A DNA stretch of 64,000 nt from positions 186,001 to 250,000 of the forward strand of contig NZ_AOCK01000004.1 of the NCBI RefSeq assembly GCF_000348945.1, given 5' to 3'. The notes beneath the pieces are model-generated. The model was not told where the DNA came from, searched no databases, and saw only the letters and a list, made by a program, of their open reading frames with translations. This DNA comes from Paeniglutamicibacter gangotriensis Lz1y (GTDB taxonomy: Bacteria; Actinomycetota; Actinomycetes; Actinomycetales; Micrococcaceae). Positions 52,599-61,960 of the stretch are shown in pieces (position 1 is the first letter of the stretch; every line of letters begins with the position of its first letter). Both the position numbers and the translations under genes were made by a program.

Positions 52599-53936
52599 CT
52601 AGATGCCCAGGGCCTCACGCATTGGGCGCATCTTGGCCCACGACTCGGCAAGCTCTGCCGCCGGATCGGACGCCGCGACCACGCCGCAGCCGGCGTAGAG
52701 CCGCACCGAGGTGGGCGATTCGACCACTCCGCCGCGCAAGGCAATGCCGAATTCGCCATTGCCGCGCGTGTCGATCCAACCCACGGGTCCGGCGTACGGG
52801 CCGCGGTCCATGCCTTCGAGTTCGCGCAGGATCCGGCCGGCTTCCTTGGTGGGGGTGCCGCACACTGCGGCGGTCGGGTGGAAGACCTCGGCTAGGTCAA
52901 GCACTCCTGGAACGCTTCCGTCCGCGCGTGTGGCCAGAGTTGCCTTGACGTCGGAGGCCAGATGCCAGACATTGGGCAGCTGCAGGACAAAGGGCTCATC
53001 CGGAGCATCCATGCCCGAGGCCAGCGGACCGAGCTGTTCGGTCAGCGAGTCGATCGCCAGTTGATGTTCGTGACGCTGCTTCTCGTCCTCGAGCAGCATC
53101 CGGTGGGCATAGTCGGGATCGTCGCTGGGTGCGGTGGCGCGGTCCAGTGTCCCGGCAAGCACCCGCGCCTCGGCGAAATCGCCGCGTACACGCACCAACA
53201 TCTCGGGGGTGGCTCCGATGAGCCCGTCCACCGAATAGGTCCAGCAGTCGTTGTAGCGCAGGGCCAGCTGGCGCAGGACCTGGGCAACGGCAATGGGCGA
53301 GGCCAGCTCCGCCACGGCGTCGCGGGCCAACACCAGCTTGGTCACAGCCCCGGACTCGATGACGGACACGCCCTTGAGCACCGACTCCCGGTAGGCCTGC
53401 TCGGAGATCTGCCCGGCCACCAGTTTGTCGGCACCGGCGCCGAGCTCATGCTCGGGGGAGTAGTCCTCCAGCAGGCCCGCCAATTCGGTCTCGGCTGCCT
53501 CGGCGGACAGTTCGGCCTCGGGGTCGGCCACGGTGTAGGTGATCCAGCTGCACGTCTCGTTGCGCCCCACCACGATCTTCGGGACGATCAGCCTCGAGGC
53601 ATAGCTGCTGGAAAACGAGAAGGCGAAGGCCCCGAAAGCGATCAGCCCGGTGCCCGGCTGCTGCAGCGGATCCTGCACATCGGCTGCTTCGGAGATCGCG
53701 TCCCACCAGTGCCGCGCCAGCGCAAAGCGCTCGGCCCCGGTGGATTCGAAGCGTGCGACCTGGCCGAAGCCGATGGTCCCTTCCCCATGCCGGGACCAGA
53801 CCAGGGACTCGTCGCGCGTGATGTAGTCAAGCAGTCCGTGCTCGCTCATGGCCGGACGCTGGATGGTGATCGAACGCAACAGCGGAACGGTGCCCGGTGG
53901 CTGGGTGCCCGGGGCAGCGGAAAGTTGGGAAGTCAT
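52599..53936 (-). CDS. menF: Isochorismate synthase
   Basis: 445 aa. Chorismate-binding domain with [21 protein letters not shown] (His/Glu metal region), [26 protein letters not shown] and [12 protein letters not shown]. Converts chorismate to isochorismate. With menC, menD and menG nearby, the menaquinone branch is likely rather than siderophore synthesis. Divergent from menG. Confidence 0.92.
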   Translation of the reverse strand: MTSQLSAAPGTQPPGTVPLLRSITIQRPAMSEHGLLDYITRDESLVWSRHGEGTIGFGQVARFESTGAERFALARHWWDAISEAADVQDPLQQPGTGLIAFGAFAFSFSSSYASRLIVPKIVVGRNETCSWITYTVADPEAELSAEAAETELAGLLEDYSPEHELGAGADKLVAGQISEQAYRESVLKGVSVIESGAVTKLVLARDAVAELASPIAVAQVLRQLALRYNDCWTYSVDGLIGATPEMLVRVRGDFAEARVLAGTLDRATAPSDDPDYAHRMLLEDEKQRHEHQLAIDSLTEQLGPLASGMDAPDEPFVLQLPNVWHLASDVKATLATRADGSVPGVLDLAEVFHPTAAVCGTPTKEAGRILRELEGMDRGPYAGPVGWIDTRGNGEFGIALRGGVVESPTSVRLYAGCGVVAASDPAAELAESWAKMRPMREALGI

Positions 53937-54053
53937 GGTCTGCTTAGCTTACCGCCGGAAATGAGGCCCTACGGAGCCGACGTGGCGCCGCTCACGCCTC
54001 GAGCGCCTCTGCGCGTTTTCGCGCTTGTCCTTGAACTTTGCGACAATGAAAAG

Positions 54054-54767
54054 GTGAGCCGTGCATCGTTGGAAAAGCGTCCCGAAGAAGTTCAAGCCAT
54101 GTTTGACGATGTCGCCGAGCGTTACGACGTGATGAATGAGATCCTCTCCATGGGCCAAACCCGGCGCTGGCGCAAGATCGTGGTCGATGCGCTGGGTGCC
54201 ACGCGTGGGCAGCGAGTGCTGGATCTGGCGGCCGGGACCGGCGCTTCGTCCGAACCATATGCGGACGCCGGGATCGGTGTTGTGGCCTGCGATTTCTCCC
54301 ACGGCATGCTGAGGGTCGGCAAGCGCCGGCGCCCTGATATCGACTTTGTCGCAGGGGATGCGACCAACCTGCCCTTTGCCGATAATAGTTTTGACTCATC
54401 GACCATCAGCTTCGGGCTGCGCAACGTAGGTGAACCGAAAAAAGCACTGGCCGAGATGCTGCGCGTGACCAAGCCCGGCGGCAGGCTGGTGGTTGCCGAG
54501 TTCTCGCACCCCGGCTGGGCGCCGTTTCGCACCGTTTACACCGAATATTTGATGCGCGCCCTTCCTCCGGTGGCCACCAAGCTCTCTTCGAACCCCTCGG
54601 CCTACGTCTATCTGGCCGAATCCATCCGCGCTTGGCCCGCGCAGAACCGGCTGGCCGCGTGGATTGAGGAAGCCGGATGGGAATCATGCCGCTACCGGAA
54701 CCTCTCCGGGGGCATCGTGGCAGTGCACCGGGCCACCAAGCTCCAGGCCCAGGAATCAGCCTCATGA
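54054..54767 (+). CDS. menG: Demethylmenaquinone methyltransferase
   Basis: 237 aa from GTG 54054. SAM-binding [19 protein letters not shown], then [24 protein letters not shown] (UbiE/MenG hallmark) and [12 protein letters not shown]. Last step of menaquinone synthesis. GTG is 6 nt after GACAAT, so the start looks leaderless; the much longer frame upstream has no homology. Confidence 0.93.
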   Translation: MSRASLEKRPEEVQAMFDDVAERYDVMNEILSMGQTRRWRKIVVDALGATRGQRVLDLAAGTGASSEPYADAGIGVVACDFSHGMLRVGKRRRPDIDFVAGDATNLPFADNSFDSSTISFGLRNVGEPKKALAEMLRVTKPGGRLVVAEFSHPGWAPFRTVYTEYLMRALPPVATKLSSNPSAYVYLAESIRAWPAQNRLAAWIEEAGWESCRYRNLSGGIVAVHRATKLQAQESAS

Positions 54768-54770
54768 CGT

Positions 54771-54823
54771 CATGCCGGGCCCGCGACCTGCCGTATGCCG
54801 ACCACGAAGGAAGTCCCGGCATG
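54771..54823 (+). terminator. Possible terminator after menG
   Basis: CATGCCGGG / CCCGGCATG, 9-bp arms with a 35-nt loop, then GTTTGG, close to the menG stop. Confidence 0.4.
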
Positions 54824-54940
54824 GTTTGGCGATAGAGTGAACCATGTACTTGAGCAGCTGGTGCCAACCGACCAGCAACCAGTATCGGCCTACCCGCCGC
54901 GGCTGGAACCGACCGTCGAGAGATAGTAAGTCTTAGAACA

Positions 54941-56038
54941 GTGACCGATTCACAGACAAACTGGACAGCTGCCGGACACGGCGTGCACGACTCCTTCGAT
55001 TTGAACCCCGAAACGGGCGTGCTGGCTGCAGCCGTGAACCTTCCCGGGGGATTTGGGCTCATCGCCCAAGACCCCGAGTTCGGCCCCGCCATCGCCACCG
55101 GACTGGCCAAGGTCGAGAAGCTGTTGCGCGACGCCATAGCTAATTCCGACCCCCTGATTGATGCCTCCAGCCGCCACCTGGTTGAAGCCGGTGGCAAACG
55201 CATCCGGCCGTTGCTGGTGGTGCTGGCCTCGCTGCTGGGCGATGGGGTGACCGAGGAGGTCATCAAGGCCGCGGCCATCGTGGAGCTGACCCACCTGGCG
55301 ACGCTCTACCACGACGACGTCATGGATTCCGCCCCGATGCGCCGCGGAGCACCCACGGCCCACGAGGTCTGGGGGAACTCGGTTGCGATCCTCACCGGTG
55401 ACTTGATCTTCGCCCGCGCCTCGGTGATCGGCTCGGAGCTCGGTCCGGAGGCGGTGTCCATGCAAGCACGGACCTTTGAGCGGTTGTGCCTGGGCCAGCT
55501 GCATGAATCCGTGGGTCCGCGGGAGGGCGATGACCCCATCGAGCACCACCTCAGCGTCATCTCCGATAAGACCGCCTCACTGCTGGCAACCTCCGGTGCC
55601 TATGGGGCGCTCTTCGGTGGGGCAGAGCAGTACGTCGAGGTCCTGCGCTCCTACGGAGAGAAGGTCGGGGTGGCCTTCCAGGTCGCCGACGACGTCATCG
55701 ATGTCACAGGTGCCCAGGTGCGGTCGGGCAAGACCCCCGGTACCGATCTGCGCGAAGGTGTTCCGACGCTACCAATCCTGTTGATGCGCAACGCCGCGGC
55801 AGCGGGGGACGAAGACGCCGCGCGCGTGCTTGAGCTCGTTGATGGGGACCTGACCAGCGATGAGGCCCTGGGCCTCGCCGTTGCTGCGGTCTCCGGCAAC
55901 GATGCCACCAACCAGGCGTGGGACGTGGCCCGAGCTTGGGCCGATGACGCGATCGAGTCGCTGGCACCGCTGCCCGAAGGAACGGTTAAGGCCTCGCTGA
56001 CGGCCTTTGCCGACGCCGTGGTGACCCGGGAGCTCTAG
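54941..56038 (+). CDS. Polyprenyl diphosphate synthase (menaquinone side chain)
   Basis: 365 aa from GTG 54941. First Asp-rich motif LYHDDVMDSAPMRRG, second VADDVIDVTG, plus GGKRIRPLL. Long-chain trans-isoprenyl synthase (hepta- to nonaprenyl). The gene follows menG, as expected for the enzyme that builds the quinone tail. Chain length cannot be told by eye. Confidence 0.9.
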   Translation: MTDSQTNWTAAGHGVHDSFDLNPETGVLAAAVNLPGGFGLIAQDPEFGPAIATGLAKVEKLLRDAIANSDPLIDASSRHLVEAGGKRIRPLLVVLASLLGDGVTEEVIKAAAIVELTHLATLYHDDVMDSAPMRRGAPTAHEVWGNSVAILTGDLIFARASVIGSELGPEAVSMQARTFERLCLGQLHESVGPREGDDPIEHHLSVISDKTASLLATSGAYGALFGGAEQYVEVLRSYGEKVGVAFQVADDVIDVTGAQVRSGKTPGTDLREGVPTLPILLMRNAAAAGDEDAARVLELVDGDLTSDEALGLAVAAVSGNDATNQAWDVARAWADDAIESLAPLPEGTVKASLTAFADAVVTREL

Positions 56039-56059
56039 GGCTTCACCGGATGTAATCCA

Positions 56060-56575
56060 TCAATAACTGAACCTGGTGGGGTCCTCGCCCCAGAGGCTCG
56101 CTGCACCGAGGGCCGCCCGCAACTGGGCGGCCTTTTGTGCACGCTCGGCAACCGGTACCCGGTGGCGCAAATGCCCGTAGAGGTTGTCGCCGGAAAAGCG
56201 GGGGAAGACGTGCTGGTGGTAATGCCAGACGTGTTGGTTGCCGGCCGGTTCGTTGTGCTGGCGGGTGCTGGTTCCTTCGGGGTTCCAGGCGTGCTTCATG
56301 GCCAGGGCGATGCGCCGGGTCTCGAACATGATCTGCGCGGCAATATCGTCGGGTAGGTCATAGATCGCCTCGTGGTGCTCGACAGGGATCACCATGGCGT
56401 GCCCGCCGTGGGGCCCGAATCCGTCGCACGCCATGATGACGGCCACGGATTCGGTGCGGTAGATCAGGTCAGTTGCCGCGCAAAGGTTTCCGGCGCTTAG
56501 TTCGCCGCCGGCCAGCAGCTCGCAGAACGGGCAGGCATAGTCCGCCGGAGCATGCGATGTCCAGAGTCGATCCAT
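56060..56575 (-). CDS. HIT-family hydrolase
   Basis: 171 aa. Zinc-like CPFC near the start, GGHAMVIPVEHHEAIYDLP, and histidine triad His118-x-His120-x-His122 in HVWHYHQHVFPRF. Hydrolyses nucleotide phosphoramidates or dinucleoside polyphosphates. Follows the SUKH-like gene by 10 bp, so probably co-transcribed. Confidence 0.92.
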   Translation of the reverse strand: MDRLWTSHAPADYACPFCELLAGGELSAGNLCAATDLIYRTESVAVIMACDGFGPHGGHAMVIPVEHHEAIYDLPDDIAAQIMFETRRIALAMKHAWNPEGTSTRQHNEPAGNQHVWHYHQHVFPRFSGDNLYGHLRHRVPVAERAQKAAQLRAALGAASLWGEDPTRFSY

Positions 56576-56585
56576 GAAGCTGCTG

Positions 56586-57020
56586 TTAGTTGTCCAGCTC
56601 GGGGGACAGCTCGTCGAAGACCCAGCTGAACATGTCTAGGACATATTCGCTGAAGGTTCCCTCTTCGGACTTCCACACGCCGCGGGCATTTTGCCGCCGG
56701 TAAACGATCGGGTCCGGGACCTCGAGCTGGTCGATGCGGAAGCCCCACACGTACTTTTCCTCTTCGTCCTCGAGGAACAACAGGTAGCCATCTTCGATCT
56801 CGAGCTCTTCGGGATCGAAGAAGTAATGGTAGGCCTCCATGAGGTCTTCGCAGCCGCCCAGGGCCTGATAGAACTCGCGCAGGACCAGTGGGATGGGGGA
56901 GTCGACCTCGGCAAGGTCTTCTTCGAGCTCGGACTCGGTGAGTCCATCTTCGGTTTGCCACTCGTCCTCGAGGTACAGCGGAACCAGTGAACGGAACTTC
57001 TCAAGGAACATTTCAGCCAT
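56586..57020 (-). CDS. SUKH/SMI1-KNR4-like protein
   Basis: 144 aa from ATG 57020, which is 7 nt after TAGGAT (on the minus strand). Acidic, with SPIPLVLREFYQALGG followed by an aromatic-acidic stretch (YHYFFDPEELE, GYLLFLEDEEEKYVWGF), the pattern of the SMI1/KNR4 fold. SUKH proteins can be immunity proteins against toxins, but no toxin gene is adjacent; a metabolic role is equally possible. Confidence 0.55.
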   Translation of the reverse strand: MAEMFLEKFRSLVPLYLEDEWQTEDGLTESELEEDLAEVDSPIPLVLREFYQALGGCEDLMEAYHYFFDPEELEIEDGYLLFLEDEEEKYVWGFRIDQLEVPDPIVYRRQNARGVWKSEEGTFSEYVLDMFSWVFDELSPELDN

Positions 57021-57046
57021 GACATCCATCCTATCGGCCAGCCGGG

Positions 57047-58453
57047 CTAGTTCAGGTCCACTGCCTTGAGTGCCAGCCACAATTGCACTCGGTCGGCGGT
57101 GGTCGTCGGATCGTAGCCGGAAAGCTCACTGACTTGCTGCAACCGGTAGCGCACGGTGTTCCGGTGCAATCCGAGGGCTTCGGCCACCGAGCCGACACTT
57201 CCGTCAAGTTCCAGGTAGCTGCGCAATGTGCCCAACAACTCGGCGGCATGTTTCTTATCGAAGGCCTGCAACGGCTCCAGGGCCTCCAGTGCCAGCGCCT
57301 GGAGCGGGACGTCGCGAGCGGCCAGCAGCAACGAGGTCAGCGACAGTTTGGAGGGGGTGTTGATGCGTTCGCCGTGGCGCAGCGCCTCGACCGCCTCGAA
57401 AAAACTCCAGCGTAGACCGTTGGGTTGGGTGTAGCCGCCGCCGAATCCGACCGTGGCTTTGATTCCTGCACCCTGCAGGAACGCGTCGATTCCGTCGGCG
57501 ACCTCGGTGCCATCGTTGCGTGCCACGACCAGCGCCAGCCGATCATCCACGATCGCCGAGACCACGTGGTCGAAGCCCGGGGGGATCGGAAGGGTACGTA
57601 GGGCCGTTTCCTGGCCGGACTCGGCAGCCACCAGCACCACCGAATGCGGCCGGTTCGGAACCACCCCGATTCCTTGCAACCGCGCATCCGCCTCCGGCCC
57701 CTTGAGCGTTCCGGCCATCAAATCGGAGAACGTCTGGCCGGCGACCATGCGATTGGATTCGCGCAGCAGGGCCTGGTTGGCCAGTTCCAGCCCGATCAGG
57801 CTCTGGGCATAATGCACCAAACCATCGTGCGAGTAAGGCTCGGCGAGGTACAGGGTGCACTTGTCACGCATACCGGTGGCGATCGGTACCCGATGCCACT
57901 CGTCTCCGCCCAGCTCGGGCCCGTGGAGTTTTGCCGCGTATTGGGTCAGCGCGACGGCGGTGCCCAGTTTCCGGGACAGCTCATTGAGCATCGCGCGCAG
58001 GCCGCCGGTCAACAGCGTGGACGCCAGCTTCTGGTGGCCCTGTAAGAGCTGCTCAAGTCGTTTGAGGTGGTCATCGTTCAGCGCGTCAGCGATGAGCTTG
58101 GTGATGGCGACGAACGGAGTTTCGTAGGGGACTTCGAAGACCGGCAGCCCCAGCTCGGTGGCCTTGCGGATGACTGCCGCCGGGACATTGCGGTGGCTGA
58201 GCCCGGTGCCGAAGCCCAAAGCCAACACCCCGGCGCCGGCAAGTGTGTCGACAAACGCTTCCTGAGCGGCGATGGTGTTTTGCCTCAGTCCAGTGGTCAG
58301 GACAATTTCCCCGCCGGTCAGAAACGGCGAAGGATCGCGCAGCTCGGTGACGGCCGCCCATTCTATGGGGGTCACCCCGACGTCTGTGATGTCGGTGTGA
58401 GCCTTGAGCCCCAGGGTGTGGGACTCAAGAAGTTTCAACAAAGTGATGGCCAT
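57047..58453 (-). CDS. PucR-family transcriptional regulator
   Basis: 468 aa. N-terminal purine-catabolism domain (LRDPSPFLTGGEIVLTTGL), a GGDEF-like middle region, and C-terminal HTH (LRSYLELDGSVGSVAEALGLHRNTVRYRLQQV). Divergent from the MetP-like transporter and gabT, which it may activate. Direct repeats TTGTGC 20 bp apart (58475, 58495) lie in the shared promoter. Confidence 0.9.
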   Translation of the reverse strand: MAITLLKLLESHTLGLKAHTDITDVGVTPIEWAAVTELRDPSPFLTGGEIVLTTGLRQNTIAAQEAFVDTLAGAGVLALGFGTGLSHRNVPAAVIRKATELGLPVFEVPYETPFVAITKLIADALNDDHLKRLEQLLQGHQKLASTLLTGGLRAMLNELSRKLGTAVALTQYAAKLHGPELGGDEWHRVPIATGMRDKCTLYLAEPYSHDGLVHYAQSLIGLELANQALLRESNRMVAGQTFSDLMAGTLKGPEADARLQGIGVVPNRPHSVVLVAAESGQETALRTLPIPPGFDHVVSAIVDDRLALVVARNDGTEVADGIDAFLQGAGIKATVGFGGGYTQPNGLRWSFFEAVEALRHGERINTPSKLSLTSLLLAARDVPLQALALEALEPLQAFDKKHAAELLGTLRSYLELDGSVGSVAEALGLHRNTVRYRLQQVSELSGYDPTTTADRVQLWLALKAVDLN

Positions 58454-58474
58454 GCACCAAGTCTATGGAACATG

Positions 58475-58500
58475 TTGTGCATTCGCACGGCGAGTTGTGC
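58475..58500. promoter_or_regulatory. Candidate PucR site
   Basis: TTGTGC at 58475 and again at 58495, two helical turns apart; the first overlaps GTGC-ATTC-GCAC. In the 111-bp divergent region between pucR and the transporter. Confidence 0.4.
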
Positions 58501-58564
58501 GGAATCGCCGGAAGATGTGGCGCAGCTCTTATAGCGGGGCTCACATGTGGGTTAACGTTGATGC

Positions 58565-60142
58565 ATGACCACTCAATCTTCTGCTCAGGGCGGAAAACCC
58601 GCTCTGGCAAGTCGAGAGACCTTCTCTACTCGCAAACTATTCATTCTCTCCGCCATCGGCTCCGCCGTCGGCCTGGGGAATATCTGGCGCTTCCCTTACA
58701 TCGCCTATGACAACGGTGGCGGCGCCTTTCTAATCCCGTATTTGGCTGCGTTGCTGAGCGCCGGTATTCCGCTGCTCTTCCTTGACTACGCGATCGGACA
58801 CAAGTTCCGAGGCTCGGCGCCGCTGGCATACCGGCGGCTACACCGCGGCGCAGAGGTTTTGGGCTGGTGGCAGGTGCTGGTGTGTTTCATCATCGCCATT
58901 TACTACGCGGTCATCATCGCGTGGGCTGCGATGTACACATGGTTCTCCGTCACCAAGGCATGGGGCGATGACGCCGCAGGCTTCCTGATGGGAGAATTCC
59001 TGCAAGTCGCCGAGGTCCCGGGAGTAACCCTCGACTATGTTCCTGGCATTTTCTGGCCGCTGCTGATCGTCTGGCTTGTGATCATCGTGATCATGGTGGC
59101 CGGCGTGCGCAGGGGCATCTCGCGAGCCAACGGCATCTTCCTGCCGCTGCTGGTGGTCATGTTCGTGCTGCTCGTTGCCCAGTCGTTGTTCCTGCCCGGC
59201 GCGATTGACGGCCTGAACGCGTTCTTCACCCCCAATTGGGAAGCCCTGGGCGATCCCACCGTATGGGCGGCAGCCTATGGCCACATCTTCTTCTCCCTCT
59301 CGGTTGCCTTCGGCATCATGATCACCTATTCCTCCTACCTCAAACGCAAGACCGACCTCACCGGCTCCGGCATGGTCGTTGCCTTCGCGAACTCCGGATT
59401 CGAGATGCTCGCCGGTATCGGCGTTTTCGCTGCTTTGGGTTTCATGGCACAGGCCGCGGGAAGTGCAATCGACGAGGTTGCCACCGCCGGTATCGGGCTG
59501 GCCTTCATCGCCTTCCCGACCATCGTTTCTGAGGCTCCGTTCGGGGCAATCATGGGTGTGCTCTTCTTCGGCTCGCTTGTCTTTGCCGGCGTCACTTCGT
59601 TGATCTCGATCCTTGAGGTCATCGTGGCTGCGGTGCAAGACAAATCGGGTTGGAGCCGCGTCGCCTCGGCGGTTGCCGTCTGTGTCCCTGTTGCACTGAT
59701 TTCCATTGTGCTCTTCCCCACGGTGACAGGCTTGTACCTGCTGGACACCTTCGACGCATTCGTCAACAGCTTCGGCATCCTCGCCGGTGCGCTGGTGGCC
59801 GTGGTGATGATCGCTTGGGTGTTCCGCAAGCTCCCGGTGCTCTCCAAGCACCTGAACCGGACTTCCTCGATCAAGATGCGTTGGACCTGGATGATCCTGG
59901 TCGGTGTCGTTGCCCCGTTGGCACTTGCCTACATGCTCTACAACGAGTTTGTTACCAAGATCAATGAACCTTACGAGGGCTACCCGGTGGATTTCTTGGC
60001 CGTTTACGGGTGGGGCATGGCCGGGGCCTTGGTGGTCGTGGCGATCATCCTGTCCCTGATCCCCTGGAGTAAAAAGTCCAAGATCGACGACCCAGAGTAC
60101 GCGGCAATTGCTGCAGAGGAAGACGAGGAAGCAACATCATGA
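58565..60142 (+). CDS. Sodium-dependent neutral amino-acid transporter (MetP-like, NSS)
   Basis: 525 aa, about 12 membrane segments. NSS signature SAIGSAVGLGNIWRFPYIAYDNGGGAF and LDYAIGHKFRGSAPLAYR. Followed by a MetS-like small subunit with ATGA overlap, which in corynebacteria defines the MetPS Na+-coupled methionine/alanine importer. Substrate here may be methionine, alanine or another neutral amino acid. ATG 58565 is 6 nt after TAACGT. Confidence 0.88.
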   Translation: MTTQSSAQGGKPALASRETFSTRKLFILSAIGSAVGLGNIWRFPYIAYDNGGGAFLIPYLAALLSAGIPLLFLDYAIGHKFRGSAPLAYRRLHRGAEVLGWWQVLVCFIIAIYYAVIIAWAAMYTWFSVTKAWGDDAAGFLMGEFLQVAEVPGVTLDYVPGIFWPLLIVWLVIIVIMVAGVRRGISRANGIFLPLLVVMFVLLVAQSLFLPGAIDGLNAFFTPNWEALGDPTVWAAAYGHIFFSLSVAFGIMITYSSYLKRKTDLTGSGMVVAFANSGFEMLAGIGVFAALGFMAQAAGSAIDEVATAGIGLAFIAFPTIVSEAPFGAIMGVLFFGSLVFAGVTSLISILEVIVAAVQDKSGWSRVASAVAVCVPVALISIVLFPTVTGLYLLDTFDAFVNSFGILAGALVAVVMIAWVFRKLPVLSKHLNRTSSIKMRWTWMILVGVVAPLALAYMLYNEFVTKINEPYEGYPVDFLAVYGWGMAGALVVVAIILSLIPWSKKSKIDDPEYAAIAAEEDEEATS

Positions 60143-60276
60143 CACCCATCGCGATCACCATGCTGGTCATTTCGCTGGCAACTATTTGGGGCGGACTTGC
60201 GCTCTCGCTGGTCCACCTGTCCCGGCACCCGGAAGACGAGGGCCAACTGCCCGAAGACATCGCGCCGGAACTCTAG
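60139..60276 (+). CDS. MetS-like small subunit of the transporter
   Basis: 45 aa: one membrane segment (ITMLVISLATIWGGLALSLVHL) and an acidic tail (HPEDEGQLPEDIAPEL). ATG overlaps the transporter stop (ATGA). Size, topology and position match MetS, the small partner needed by MetP. Its small size means it is easily missed. Confidence 0.85.
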   Translation: MTPIAITMLVISLATIWGGLALSLVHLSRHPEDEGQLPEDIAPEL

Positions 60277-60297
60277 TCGCGACCAACCGCACCACAT

Positions 60298-60340
60298 GCG
60301 GGCCCTCACCCCGGGACATCATCCGGGGGTGAGGGCCCGC
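60298..60340 (+). terminator. Terminator after metPS-like genes
   Basis: 15-bp arms GCGGGCCCTCACCCC / GGGGTGAGGGCCCGC followed by GTCTTTTTT, 22 nt after the stop. Classical Rho-independent type. Confidence 0.92.
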
Positions 60341-60501
60341 GTCTTTTTTGGGTGGGCGATGTCCTGTGCATCTGCACTGCTCCGGGCGAATCCGACTGTG
60401 CCAATTTCACTGGCGGACGTTGCTCGAGACGGCATAGGCTACTGGGAAGTAGATACCAACAAGTCACCGGGCAAGAGATCCGGGGAAGGGGCTGATCGTT
60501 C

Positions 60502-61842
60502 ATGGACGTCACCTACCGCATTACACAGAAGCGCGACATCAATGGCGCATTCCCCGGCACCAAATCCATCGAGCTTGCGCAACGCCGTTCGGCGGCAGTC
60601 GCCACCGGTGTTTCCTCCGCGCTGCCGGTCTACGTGGCGGATGCCGATGGCGGCATCATCGTCGATGTCGATGGCAACTCGATCATCGACCTGGGCTCCG
60701 GAATCGCTGTGACATCGGTCGGTGCCTCCAATGAAAAGGTCGCCGCCGCCGTGGCCGCCCAGGCAGCCCGCTTCACGCACACCTGCTTCATGGTCACCCC
60801 CTACGAGGGCTACATCGAATTGGCCGAGAAGCTGGCCGAGATCAGCCCGGGAACCCACGCCAAGAAGGCAGTCTTCTTCAACTCCGGGTCCGAAGCAGTG
60901 GAGAACGCCATCAAGGTCGCCCGGGTGGCCACCGGCCGCCAAGCGGTGGTGGCCTTCGACCACGCCTACCACGGCCGTACCAACTTGACCATGGGGCTGA
61001 CCGCCAAGGCAGCACCCTACAAGCGCGGTTTCGGCCCGCTGGCATCGGAAATCTACCGCATGCCCATGAGCTACCCGTACCGCGAGGAAAACCCGAACAT
61101 TACGGGCCGGGAGGCTGCCGAGCGCGCCATCCTGGCCATGGAGAAGCAGATCGGCGGCGATCAGATCGCCGCCATCATCATCGAGCCGATCCAGGGCGAG
61201 GGCGGCTTCATCGTCCCGGCCGAAGGATTCCTGCCGCGCCTGAGCGAGTGGGCCACGGAACAGGGCATTGTTTTTGTCGCGGATGAGGTGCAGGCAGGAT
61301 TCTGCCGTGCCGGCGCCTGGTTCGCCTCCGAGATTGAGGGCATCGTCCCGGACATCATTACGGTGGCCAAGGGCATCGCCGGCGGCATGCCGCTTTCGGG
61401 AATCGTGGGCCGCGCCGAACTACTGGATTCCGTCCACCCAGGTGGCCTGGGTGGGACCTACGGCGGCAACCCCGTTGCCGTTGCCGCAGCACTGGAAACC
61501 ATCAAGTTCATGGAAGAGCAGGATCTCGCCGGCCGTGCCCGCGAAATCGAGGAACAGTTTTTCACCCGGATGCGTGCCCTAGCCAACGAGGTCTCGATCA
61601 TCGGCGACATCCGTGGCCGCGGCGCCATGGTGGCCATCGAGCTGGTCAAGGCCGGCAGCACCGAGCCGGATGCTGAGACCACCAAGAAGATCGCCGCCGA
61701 CGCCCTGGCCGCGGGCGTGCTGATCCTCACCTGTGGCACCTACGGCAATGTCATCCGCCTGCTGCCGCCGCTGGTCATTGGCGATGAGCTGCTGGCCGAG
61801 GCCTTCGAGGTGCTGGAAGGCGCCATCCGCGCCAACGCATAG
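60502..61842 (+). CDS. gabT: 4-Aminobutyrate aminotransferase
   Basis: 446 aa, class III PLP aminotransferase. FFNSGSEAVENAIK, HAYHGRT, EPIQGEGGF, DEVQAGFCRAG, and PLP Lys in TVAKGIAGGMPLSG. Converts GABA and 2-oxoglutarate to succinate semialdehyde and glutamate. AAGGGG precedes ATG 60502. No gabD is adjacent. May be controlled by the PucR regulator 2 kb upstream. Confidence 0.92.
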   Translation: MDVTYRITQKRDINGAFPGTKSIELAQRRSAAVATGVSSALPVYVADADGGIIVDVDGNSIIDLGSGIAVTSVGASNEKVAAAVAAQAARFTHTCFMVTPYEGYIELAEKLAEISPGTHAKKAVFFNSGSEAVENAIKVARVATGRQAVVAFDHAYHGRTNLTMGLTAKAAPYKRGFGPLASEIYRMPMSYPYREENPNITGREAAERAILAMEKQIGGDQIAAIIIEPIQGEGGFIVPAEGFLPRLSEWATEQGIVFVADEVQAGFCRAGAWFASEIEGIVPDIITVAKGIAGGMPLSGIVGRAELLDSVHPGGLGGTYGGNPVAVAAALETIKFMEEQDLAGRAREIEEQFFTRMRALANEVSIIGDIRGRGAMVAIELVKAGSTEPDAETTKKIAADALAAGVLILTCGTYGNVIRLLPPLVIGDELLAEAFEVLEGAIRANA

Positions 61843-61873
61843 CTCACGTCGCTGCAGCGTAAAAAGTAAAAAG

Positions 61874-61915
61874 AGGCAGGTTGGTTCTCCCAGATCCGGG
61901 ACAACCAACCTGCCT
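61874..61915. terminator. Bidirectional terminator between gabT and rarD
   Basis: 13-bp arms AGGCAGGTTGGTT / AACCAACCTGCCT with an inner pairable loop; T-rich on the right (TTATT), A-rich on the left (AAAAAGTAAAAAG), so it serves both converging genes. Confidence 0.9.
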
Positions 61916-61960
61916 TTATTGCTGCTATCGGCGGGTTAGTCCGGACGCGGGGCTGCGCGT

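Noticed and set aside
52962-54053. Upstream extension of the menG frame over menF
   Set aside because: MenG homology starts at GTG 54054; the extension is antisense to menF.
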